NCBI RefSeq assembly: GCF_015711645.1
Contig: NZ_JABTEX010000004.1
Location: forward strand, 310,001-374,000
Origin: Planomonospora sp. ID82291
Lineage (GTDB): Bacteria > Actinomycetota > Actinomycetes > Streptosporangiales > Streptosporangiaceae
DNA: 64,000 nucleotides
Reading direction: 5' to 3'
Below are positions 18,165 to 25,447 of the stretch, in pieces. Below the pieces are notes generated by a model. It saw only the letters and a list, made by a program, of their open reading frames with translations. It was not told where the DNA came from and did no database searches. How positions within the stretch are numbered: position 1 is the first letter of the stretch; each line of letters starts with the position of its first letter. The translations under genes were made by a program, and so were the position numbers.

Positions 18165-19367
18165 ATGTCCTTCAATCCGTTGCAGGAGCGGGGAATCCCG
18201 CTGGACCGGCAGCTGCGCAACTGGCGTGAGCTGAACGTCGACCCGATCGACCCCGACCACTCCGATCCCTACACCCGGTGCCGCGTCATCGCGATGAACG
18301 GCATCGAGGTCGAGGCGGTCATGTTCAGCCACCACTTCGCCCGGCACTGCCCGGACCCGCTGATCAAGCAGCAGCTGGCCGAGGTCCGCTACATCGAGGC
18401 CCAGCAGCAGAAGGTCGTCAACTGGCTGCTGCCGGGCCTGGCCTCGGTGCTGGAGACCACGCTCGCCTACGAGCAGGTCGCGGTGGACCTGACCGCCTGG
18501 GTCGCGCGGATGGAGCCGGACCCCTACCTCAAGCAGGCCTACCAGTTCGGCGTGCTGGAGGACTTCGACCACCTGTACCGCTACGCCAACCTGTTCGAGA
18601 TGATCGAGCACCGCAAGGCGGAGAGGATCGTCGACGGGCTGACCGAGGTCATGCCCGGCCGCCCCACCTATCTGCACCACCGCCATCCGATCGACAACGT
18701 GCGCGCGCCGTACGACAGGAGCGTCACCGAGCCGATCTCGAAGCTGCACGCGCTGACGATCATGGCGGCCGAGCAGCAGACCATGAACTTCTACATGAAC
18801 GTCGGCCCGACCTACATGGAGCCGATCGCCCGCCAGCTCTACCAGGAGATCGGGCTCATCGAGGAGGAGCACGTCACCCACTACGAGTCCCTGGTGGACC
18901 CGGGGGAGACGTGGTGGGAGATGCTGCTCAACCACGAGTACAACGAGTGCTACCTGTACCACTCGTTCATGGAGACCGAGTCCGACCCGAAGGTGAAGGC
19001 CGTCTGGGAGCTCCATCTCAACATGGAGCTGGAGCACCTGCGCATCGCCGCCGAGCTGTTCAAGAGGAACGACGGCCGCGACCCCGAGGCGGTCGTGGCC
19101 CCGTACCTGCCGGCGCCGGTGACCTTCGAGCCGAACAAGGAGTACGTGCGCGAGCTGCTGGCCACGCAGATCGACCACACCACGATCGGCACCGGCTACG
19201 TGCAGGAGATGCACGAGCGGTTCGAGAAGCTGCAGGAGTCCATCCACGGCGGGGAGAAGCCGCCGAGCGAGCTCGTCATCGACGAGAACCGCGCCAAGTC
19301 CGGCCGGGAGTACCGCCACCAGACGGAGGGCGAGCACCCGGTCCCCAGCCTCCGCGGCATCAGCTAG
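18165..19367 (+). CDS. Ferritin-like (putative di-iron) protein of unknown function
   Basis: A 400-residue soluble, helix-rich protein full of Glu/His pairs at helical spacing: EVEAVMFSHHFARH, YIEAQQQKVV, LEDFDHLYR, GLIEEEHVTHYESL and MELEHLRIA. These look like the E...ExxH ligand sets of ferritin-like four-helix bundles, perhaps duplicated in the two halves, but I cannot name the family. A strong ribosome-binding site (CGAGGAGAGGCGA) precedes the ATG. It stands alone, ends at a long hairpin, and converges on a hemerythrin gene, another non-haem di-iron fold. An oxygen- or stress-related role is inferred only. Confidence 0.6.
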   Translation: MSFNPLQERGIPLDRQLRNWRELNVDPIDPDHSDPYTRCRVIAMNGIEVEAVMFSHHFARHCPDPLIKQQLAEVRYIEAQQQKVVNWLLPGLASVLETTLAYEQVAVDLTAWVARMEPDPYLKQAYQFGVLEDFDHLYRYANLFEMIEHRKAERIVDGLTEVMPGRPTYLHHRHPIDNVRAPYDRSVTEPISKLHALTIMAAEQQTMNFYMNVGPTYMEPIARQLYQEIGLIEEEHVTHYESLVDPGETWWEMLLNHEYNECYLYHSFMETESDPKVKAVWELHLNMELEHLRIAAELFKRNDGRDPEAVVAPYLPAPVTFEPNKEYVRELLATQIDHTTIGTGYVQEMHERFEKLQESIHGGEKPPSELVIDENRAKSGREYRHQTEGEHPVPSLRGIS

Positions 19368-19394
19368 GCGTCGGTCGCGGGCGCCCTCCCGGCG

Positions 19395-19453
19395 CCCGCA
19401 CGCCGTACGGCCCGTACCCCTTCACCCGGGGTGCGGGCCGTACGGCGTGCGGG
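19395..19453. terminator. Bidirectional 26-bp hairpin terminator
   Basis: Arms 19395-19420 and 19428-19453 pair over 26 bases with one G-U wobble and a 7-base loop. It lies 28 bases past the ferritin-like stop (+) and 6 bases past the hemerythrin stop (-), so it can terminate both convergent transcripts. There is no U-tract, as is usual for actinomycete hairpins. Confidence 0.8.
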
Positions 19454-19458
19454 GCGGC

Positions 19459-20043
19459 TCAGCCGTCCTTGCCCATCGCGTTGCGGACGGCGTCGCGGAC
19501 CCGGTCCATCATCGCGACCGGGGTGCCCACCAGCAGGTTCTTGGTCGCCGACTCGACCCCCGGGTGGGGATGGGTGGGGGCCATCGCCTCGGCGGCCTTC
19601 AGCCCGGCGGCCATCGCCCGGCGCTCGGTCTGGCTGGTGCGGGCGCGCAGCTGGGTGAACTCGTAGCGCTCCTCGCTCCTGGCGTGGGCGAGCACGGAGG
19701 CCCGCAGCACGGCCAGGTTCGTCAGGAACCGGGAGTCCTCGGGGCCCGCCTTGTCCATCGCCATCAGCAGCTTCTTGGCCTCGTGCTCCTCGGCCAGGCG
19801 GTCGTCGACCACCGCGTCCCCGCCCTCCAGCTTGCGGCGGGCGTAGGGGTGCACGATCTCCTCCTCGGCGGTCTCGTGCACGGCCAGCATGCGGACCAGT
19901 CGCTGGAAGGCGTCGGCCCGTTCGGCGCCGGTCGCCCTCTCTACCTCGTCGAACAGGTCCCTGATCAGCGCGTGCTGCCGGATCAGCAGATCGATGACGT
20001 CGTTCTCCTGCATCAGTTCGGGCACCGTCCGGTGCTCTGTCAT
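19459..20043 (-). CDS. Hemerythrin HHE-domain protein
   Basis: A 194-residue protein with an N-terminal HHE cation-binding domain: DLLIRQHALIRDLFDEVE, LAVHETAEEEIVHPYARR, LAEEHEAKKLL and LAHARSEERYEF give the expected His/Glu ligands for a di-iron (O2- or NO-binding) site. The C-terminal 55 residues (about 140-194) are a flexible basic tail. Bacterial HHE proteins are linked to oxygen, nitric oxide or iron stress. It is monocistronic, transcribed towards the ferritin-like gene, with AGGGAGAAC just upstream of its ATG. Confidence 0.87.
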   Translation of the reverse strand: MTEHRTVPELMQENDVIDLLIRQHALIRDLFDEVERATGAERADAFQRLVRMLAVHETAEEEIVHPYARRKLEGGDAVVDDRLAEEHEAKKLLMAMDKAGPEDSRFLTNLAVLRASVLAHARSEERYEFTQLRARTSQTERRAMAAGLKAAEAMAPTHPHPGVESATKNLLVGTPVAMMDRVRDAVRNAMGKDG

Positions 20044-20113
20044 GTCGTTCTCCCTTCGTGTACCGGTGGCCTACCCGGGTTCGCGGGCCGAAACCGGGGC
20101 CGCGTCCCGCCCT

Positions 20114-20138
20114 GCCCGGAGACCGTCCGTCTCCGGGC
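20114..20138. other. Short hairpin upstream of hemerythrin gene
   Basis: A 10-bp stem (GCCCGGAGAC / GTCTCCGGGC) with a 5-base loop in the 243-base gap between csbD and the hemerythrin gene. It lies about 70 bases upstream of the hemerythrin ATG, so it may be in the promoter or leader, or be a backup terminator for csbD. No gene was seen in the gap. Confidence 0.45.
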
Positions 20139-20239
20139 GCACAGGTGCGCGCAGGCGAATGGGCAAAGGTGTGCGTACATGAGCGGACGGGGAGAAAAGG
20201 TCATCTCCGCAGGGACGCCGGGCGGCGCGGGCACGGAAA

Positions 20240-20271
20240 CGGCGGGGGACGGCCGATCCCGTCCCCCGCCG
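20240..20271 (-). terminator. Hairpin terminator after csbD
   Basis: A 13-bp perfect stem (20240-20252 with 20259-20271) and 6-base loop, starting 15 bases downstream of the csbD stop on the minus strand. Confidence 0.7.
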
Positions 20272-20286
20272 CGTCGCCGTGGCGCG

Positions 20287-20481
20287 TCAGCTCGTGAAGG
20301 CGTCCTTGATCTTCTTGCCGGCGTCCTTCACCTTCTCGCCCGCCTGCTTGAGGCTGCCCTCGGCCTGGTCGGCCCGGCCCTCGGCGCGCAGTTCCTCGTC
20401 ACCGGTGGCGTATCCCACGTTCTCCTTGGCCCGGCCCTTGAGCTCCTCGGCCTTGTTGGAGATCTTGTCCTCGGTGCCCAT
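20287..20481 (-). CDS. CsbD family stress protein
   Basis: A 64-residue hydrophilic, Lys/Glu/Gly-rich protein with the CsbD pattern: KISNKAEELKGRAKENVGYATGD, then GRADQAEGSLKQAGEKVKDAGKKIKDAF. CsbD-type proteins are small, probably disordered and induced by general stress (sigma-B in Bacillus); molecular function is unknown. A clear GGAGGGACGATC precedes the ATG. It is monocistronic, with its own hairpin. Confidence 0.9.
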   Translation of the reverse strand: MGTEDKISNKAEELKGRAKENVGYATGDEELRAEGRADQAEGSLKQAGEKVKDAGKKIKDAFTS

Positions 20482-20568
20482 GATCGTCCCTCCGTAGGTG
20501 CGTTCTCCGACGAGGACAGCCCCTATCCCCGGAGCGGGTCGGCAAACGCCGCGGGGGCGGATCCGGCG

Positions 20569-21225
20569 CTAGAGGTCCAGTTCGGAGCGGCCGAACCGGT
20601 CGCGCAGGAAGCGGCCCTGATCGCGCAGCGCCTGCTCGTCGCCCCGGTGCACGGCGCGGGCGATCTCCCGGAGCCCGTCGTCCAGCAGGTCGAGCTGGGC
20701 CAGGAGCTCCTCGTGGGCGCTGGGCCCGCGGCCGTCCCGGCGCTCCAGCGCGTAGGCGCGCGGCAGGTTGGCGTAGGCCTCCAGGCTCGCCGGGAGGTAG
20801 TCGCGGATCGTCCGGGAGACGACGTGCAGGTGGTCGGGGGAGGCGGCCAGCGCCTCCGCCCGCTCCAGCATGCCCGCCAGCAGCCCGGCCAGCTCCTCCA
20901 CCCGGGCGGTCACGTCGGCGGGGAACCGCTCCGACCCGGTCGCCCGCCTGCGCAGCGCGTCCAGGTCGGCGCGGAGCGCACCGGTCTCGGCCTCGGCGGG
21001 GGAGGGGGCCGTCCGGGCCCGCTCGGGCGGAGCCAGCAGCGCGCCCACACCGTACAGGCCGGCCACCACCAGCGGCCAGAGCGTGCCCGCGAGTCCGAGG
21101 AAGTGCGCCGCCAGGCCGGTCAGCGCGAGGACGCAGCCGGCGATGTTGCGGGTGGAGCCGAGATAGCGTGCCACCCCGCCGGAGCCCGCCCGGCCCCTCC
21201 CGCGGCGCCGGTCACTGGTAGCCAC
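20569..21225 (-). CDS. Hypothetical membrane protein, last gene of TelA/VWA operon
   Basis: A 218-residue protein with a basic N-terminus, two adjacent membrane segments (about residues 25-45 and 46-66), and a soluble, helical C-terminal domain rich in Leu, Ala and Arg. I do not recognise the family; the layout resembles small membrane proteins found beside TelA genes in actinomycetes. Its start overlaps the end of the VWA lipoprotein gene by 14 bases, so it is translationally coupled to it. Confidence 0.7.
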   Translation of the reverse strand: MATSDRRRGRGRAGSGGVARYLGSTRNIAGCVLALTGLAAHFLGLAGTLWPLVVAGLYGVGALLAPPERARTAPSPAEAETGALRADLDALRRRATGSERFPADVTARVEELAGLLAGMLERAEALAASPDHLHVVSRTIRDYLPASLEAYANLPRAYALERRDGRGPSAHEELLAQLDLLDDGLREIARAVHRGDEQALRDQGRFLRDRFGRSELDL

Positions 21226-22876
21226 GGATCTCCTTGAAGGCCTCGGCCAGGGAGCCGTCGCGGGCGTCGAAGACGGCGCCCCCGGTCAGCGTCGCGACGC
21301 GCGTCATCTCCTCCGCGTCGCTCTCGCCGAACAGCACCACGAAGGTCCGCGCCCGCCGTCCCTGCGGGATCATCCGGTACAGCGACGCGAAGTCCTCGAA
21401 GGAGGCGCCGTCGGTGTTGCGCCCGTCGGTCATCAGCACGATCGAGGTGAAGTGGCCGGGATCGGTCCTGAGACTCTCCGGGTAGGCGGCCCGCAACCCG
21501 TCGTAGATCGCGGTGCCGCCGCTCGCCTGGAGCCCCTCGGCGTACCGCCGGATGTCCGCGAGCACCTGCTGCGGGGCGTTCTCGGGCAGGGTGAAGGAGC
21601 GCGTCTCGCCCACGCTCCCGCTGAACGGGATCATGGTCACGGTCTCGCGGCTGCGGAACCGGGAGAACGTCCCGGAGGCCGAGCGGTCGGCGCCGGTCAG
21701 CGTGACCAGGGCCTTGCGCAGCGCGTCGATCCGCTCGCCCCGCATCGAGCCGGAGGTGTCCAGCACGAACAACGCGTGCGCCGGGGCCCGCAGTTCGTCG
21801 AGGTAGGCGGTGATCAGCCCGTCGGCGGTGCCCCGGCGGTTGGGGAACGGCAGCTCCAGCAGGGGCTCCGTGCCGAACTCCGGGCCGGGCCGCACCCCGG
21901 GCACGGCGGGCCGCCGGTGGGTGTCGGTCATGATCTTCCGCTGCGTGTCCGGGGTGCGCAGCCAGGCGGCCAGCCTGCCGTACAGCTCCTTCTTCTCCGC
22001 CGGGGCGGAGGCCAGCAGGGTCAGCGGGTAGTCCGCGGTCACCACGCCGTCGGACGGGCGGACGAGGGTCAGGCCCTCCATGCCCAGCAGCACCGACTCG
22101 TAGTTGACGATGCCGTCCACCCCGCCGTCGCGCGCGTAGGCCTCGGCCAGCCAGCCGGAGGAGCCGGAGGTGAGCTTCTGGGCGGCGAAGAACTCCTTGA
22201 GCCGCGGCGTCACCACGGCGACCTGCTCGGCGGTCAGCGCCCCGTCCGCGCCCGACAGCCCGGCGGCCACGCCGACCAGCGCGGAGAAGCCCGAATTGGA
22301 CGAGGCCGGGTTGGTCATGCCGAAGGTGAAGCGCCCGTCGCGGGCGGCGGTGGCGATCTCCTCCCAGGTGGCGCGGCCGTCCGCCCAGCCCAGCTCGGCG
22401 GCCTTGGCGGTGCGCAGGCCGAGCAGCACCGGGGAGACCATGGTCGGCGTCTCGGTGGACAGCCGGGCCCGCGCGCCGTCGATCAGCGACAGGTAGCGGT
22501 TGGAGGAGAACCACACGGCGTCGTACCGGCCGTCGGCGCCGCCGGAGGCCACCTGCTCGGCCCCGTCCAGAGTGCCGGCGTAGGTGAGCCGCACCTTCAC
22601 GCCGGACTGCCCCAGCAGCGGCTCCAGGTCCGCCACCTCGCTGCCGGCCAGGACCCGAAGCACGTCCGGCCCGTCCTGCGGTCCGTCTCCCGGTGCGCCG
22701 CCGGCCCCGCACGCCGCCAGGACGAGCGCCGACACCGCCGCCACCGCTGCGGCGGTCAGCCGCCGCAGCGTCCCTGGAGCCGCCGGAGCCCCCCGAGTTC
22801 CTGATGTCCCTCGTGCCCCTCGGGTCTCCTGTGCTCCCCGCGCGGTACGGCGGGCGCCGCCGGGCGGTGCGCTCAT
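21212..22876 (-). CDS. Lipoprotein with solute-binding-like and von Willebrand A domains
   Basis: A 554-residue exported protein. A long Arg/Gly-rich stretch of about 37 residues comes before the hydrophobic core and a lipobox LAAC (C56). Residues about 70-330 resemble an extracellular solute-binding protein (VLRVLAGSEVADLEPLL, NPASSNSGFSALVGVAAG). The C-terminal VWA domain (about 365-550) has an intact MIDAS motif DTSGSMRG and LMTDGRNTDG. It should bind a divalent metal and a protein ligand outside the cell. The ATG overlaps the telA stop by 4 bases. The role of the module is unknown. Confidence 0.82.
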   Translation of the reverse strand: MSAPPGGARRTARGAQETRGARGTSGTRGAPAAPGTLRRLTAAAVAAVSALVLAACGAGGAPGDGPQDGPDVLRVLAGSEVADLEPLLGQSGVKVRLTYAGTLDGAEQVASGGADGRYDAVWFSSNRYLSLIDGARARLSTETPTMVSPVLLGLRTAKAAELGWADGRATWEEIATAARDGRFTFGMTNPASSNSGFSALVGVAAGLSGADGALTAEQVAVVTPRLKEFFAAQKLTSGSSGWLAEAYARDGGVDGIVNYESVLLGMEGLTLVRPSDGVVTADYPLTLLASAPAEKKELYGRLAAWLRTPDTQRKIMTDTHRRPAVPGVRPGPEFGTEPLLELPFPNRRGTADGLITAYLDELRAPAHALFVLDTSGSMRGERIDALRKALVTLTGADRSASGTFSRFRSRETVTMIPFSGSVGETRSFTLPENAPQQVLADIRRYAEGLQASGGTAIYDGLRAAYPESLRTDPGHFTSIVLMTDGRNTDGASFEDFASLYRMIPQGRRARTFVVLFGESDAEEMTRVATLTGGAVFDARDGSLAEAFKEIRGYQ

Positions 22877-24204
22877 CGGCCCGCCTCCGGCCCCTCGACG
22901 GCCCGCGAGGCCGCCCGCTCGACGTAGGTCCTGGCGTGCTCCACCTCGACGGTCAGGCTCTCCACGGTGACGGCCATGTTCTGCACGGCCTGCGCGCGGA
23001 AGGAGTCGATCATGTCCATGGTGGCGTAGACGTCGTCGAACGCCCGGCGCAGCGTGTCCATGTCCACCGTGGTGGCGGCGGCCTGGTTCTGGATCGCGCC
23101 GGCCTGGGTGCGGAGCATCTCGCCGGTGGCCAGGATCAGGTCGCCGGTCATGGTGGTGAGCGCGGTGATCTGGTCCAGCACCAGCTTCTGGTTCGCCAGC
23201 GCCCGGGCCACGATCACCGCGGTGCGCAGCGCGGCGACCGTCGTGGTGGTCGCCCGGTCCACGCCCTTGATCAGCTCCCGGTTGTTCTTGCGGACCAGGT
23301 CCAGGGCCAGGTAGCCCTGCACGGAGACGGCCAGCTGGGTGAGGAGGTCCTGGTGCTTCTGCCGTACCGGGAACAACGCGTCCGAGCGGAGCGCGGTCGC
23401 CCGCCCCGGGTCGGTGGCCTCCAGGTGCAGCAGGTGCTCCTCCAGGGCGGTGTCGAGCGCGGCGGCCAGTACCGCGTACTCCTGCAGCCGGGTCATCGCC
23501 TCCCACAGGTTCGCCTTCTCGCCCTCGATCGCGGCGTTGTCCTTGAGCAGCTCGTCCTGTCCGGACTTCAGCGCCCGGACGATGTCGTCGAGGTGCTTCT
23601 GCGCGGAGGCGTACCTGGCGAAGTAGTCGCGGAGCCGGTCGCCGAACGGGATCAGCCCCAGCAGCCTGCGCGGCCCGCTCGCCGCCTGTTTCGGGTCGAG
23701 GTCCACCACGGTACGGCGCAGCTCCACCAGCCGCCCCGCCACCCGCGCCTGGGCGTCGGCGCCCTCGCCCCTGGCCGCGGACAGGGCCGCCACCGGCCGG
23801 TGGAGCATGCGGCCGGCCACCTGCGAGGCGGAGCGGATCTCGCCGTCGCCCATCGAGGCGATGTCGTCCACCCGGCGGGTGAAGTCCGGCACCCGGGGGT
23901 CCATCGCGGCCAGTTCCGCCGCGAAGTCCCGGGCCTTGGCGGTCAGCTCGGCCCGGCGCTCCTCGGGCAGCGGCAGCATGGTCGCGGCCTGCTGCGCCGG
24001 GACGGCCGCCACCGGGGCCGGCGGGGTGAGCGTCAGGCCGCCCGCCGCCGGGACGGGCGGGGCGGACGGGGCGGACGGTGCGGGCGGGATGAACGGGGCG
24101 GGCGTCAGGCCGCTCCCGGCTGCGCTCGCAGGGTTCCCGGCGGTCCCCGGGTTCCCGGCGGTCCCCGTGCTCTCTGCCGCGCTCTCTGTCGTGCTCTCTG
24201 CCAC
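22873..24204 (-). CDS. Toxic anion resistance (TelA-like) protein
   Basis: A 443-residue soluble protein. A Pro/Ala-rich disordered N-terminus (to about residue 65) precedes a long helical, coiled-coil TelA domain containing LLGLIPFGDRLRDYFARY, AAIEGEKANLWEAM and VRKNNRELIKGVDRATTTTV, which are characteristic of the family. TelA was named for tellurite resistance, but its biochemical function is not known; relatives often sit with VWA proteins or Ter proteins. The GTG at 24204 follows GGGAGG by 9 bases and lies 3 bases after the upstream stop, so it is coupled to the solute-binding-like gene. Confidence 0.85.
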   Translation of the reverse strand: MAESTTESAAESTGTAGNPGTAGNPASAAGSGLTPAPFIPPAPSAPSAPPVPAAGGLTLTPPAPVAAVPAQQAATMLPLPEERRAELTAKARDFAAELAAMDPRVPDFTRRVDDIASMGDGEIRSASQVAGRMLHRPVAALSAARGEGADAQARVAGRLVELRRTVVDLDPKQAASGPRRLLGLIPFGDRLRDYFARYASAQKHLDDIVRALKSGQDELLKDNAAIEGEKANLWEAMTRLQEYAVLAAALDTALEEHLLHLEATDPGRATALRSDALFPVRQKHQDLLTQLAVSVQGYLALDLVRKNNRELIKGVDRATTTTVAALRTAVIVARALANQKLVLDQITALTTMTGDLILATGEMLRTQAGAIQNQAAATTVDMDTLRRAFDDVYATMDMIDSFRAQAVQNMAVTVESLTVEVEHARTYVERAASRAVEGPEAGR

Positions 24205-24206
24205 GG

Positions 24207-25313
24207 TCAGGACCCTCCCTCGGTCCGCGGTGCGGCGCCGCCGGCGTAGAGCCGCTCGATGCCGGCGATGAGCCGGTCCAGGTGCTCGTAGGCGGGTGGT
24301 TCGACCACGTCCACCAGGTTCCGCGCGACCGGCGCCCGGTGGGCGGCGACCAGGTCGGTGAAGGACTTCGGGTCGGCGGTGCGGAAGCCGTGCCGTACGG
24401 CGAGGGCACGCAGCTCGGGGTCCTCGGTGAGCAGCCGGCCGACCCGCTCCCCGTGCTCGCCGAGCGGCACCAGCGTGTGCTTGCTGAGCACGGTCGGCGC
24501 CGGGTACAGCAGCCGCATGTCGGAGGTGATCGACCCGTCGCCGGAGAACAGCCGGGACAGGTACTGCGCCTCGTAGATCACGACCATCGGCGTCTTGCCG
24601 GACCCCATGACGAGGTAGTCCTGGAACGGCGCCTCGCTGGAGGCCTGCGAGTAGCCCTGGTCGAGGAAGACCGGCGCCAGCTTCTCCGCCAGGCGGGGCA
24701 CCTGCGCGGCGGAGTCGACCACGTCGTCGCCGTTGGCGACGTAGCTGGTCATCGCCAGGTACATGGCGGCGGAGTTGGAGGTCCGCACGTCGGTGGTGGT
24801 CAGCAGCACCCGCTTGCGCGCGGGGTAGGCGGTGTTGCCGGGCAGCCGGTCCCAGCGGGCCCCCTCGGCGACCAGGTCGAGGTAGGCGGCGATGTCGAGG
24901 AGCTGGTGGCCCTGACCGGAGTCGCGGACCAGCCCGGCGCCGGCCAGGACGCGGACGATCGGCTCGAAGGTGGCCACCGCCATGGGCGAGTGGAAGGGGG
25001 AGTAGACCCGGGCGACCTTCCGGTCCTTCCTGATCTTCTCCGCCGCGGGGAGGCTGGAGGGGAAGGCGAAGGCGTAGCCGTCCAGGTCGGACCCCACGGC
25101 GATCTGCCGGGATCCGGCGGTCTCCACCTCCACCCGCAGCCCGTGCTTCTCGAACGCCGCGCGCACCCGGGGGTCGTTGAAGAACGGCTCCTTCTCCGAG
25201 CCGATCACCCCCCGGACCACGACGGGTTCGCCGCCGCCGTTGCCGAGGTAGAGGGCCACCGCGACCACGGCGGCGAGCAGCAGCGCCAGGGCGATGCCGA
25301 GCAACCGCTTCAT
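24207..25313 (-). CDS. Membrane-anchored solute-binding-like protein, first gene of TelA/VWA operon
   Basis: A 368-residue protein with one N-terminal membrane helix (LLGIALALLLAAVVAVALYLG) and no lipobox Cys, so it is probably an anchored extracytoplasmic protein. The rest resembles a periplasmic-binding fold (VVRGVIGSEKEPFFNDPRV, GYAFAFPSSLPAAEKIRKD, VLLTTTDVRTSNSAAMYLA), related to the N-terminal half of the VWA lipoprotein two genes downstream. The ATG at 25313 is preferred over a GTG at 25337, which has no ribosome-binding site. It heads the minus-strand operon and diverges from the PAP2-kinase gene. Confidence 0.72.
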   Translation of the reverse strand: MKRLLGIALALLLAAVVAVALYLGNGGGEPVVVRGVIGSEKEPFFNDPRVRAAFEKHGLRVEVETAGSRQIAVGSDLDGYAFAFPSSLPAAEKIRKDRKVARVYSPFHSPMAVATFEPIVRVLAGAGLVRDSGQGHQLLDIAAYLDLVAEGARWDRLPGNTAYPARKRVLLTTTDVRTSNSAAMYLAMTSYVANGDDVVDSAAQVPRLAEKLAPVFLDQGYSQASSEAPFQDYLVMGSGKTPMVVIYEAQYLSRLFSGDGSITSDMRLLYPAPTVLSKHTLVPLGEHGERVGRLLTEDPELRALAVRHGFRTADPKSFTDLVAAHRAPVARNLVDVVEPPAYEHLDRLIAGIERLYAGGAAPRTEGGS

Positions 25314-25447
25314 CGCACCCCATTTCCTGGAAAACACCTTTGATGGGGATTATCTGCGGCGAGTAAAAGGGGTGCGCATGGGATATGGAGGTGATCGGCA
25401 GAATTACATACCTGTTCATTTGCCCGTCATTCGAGAGGGTGGGGACG

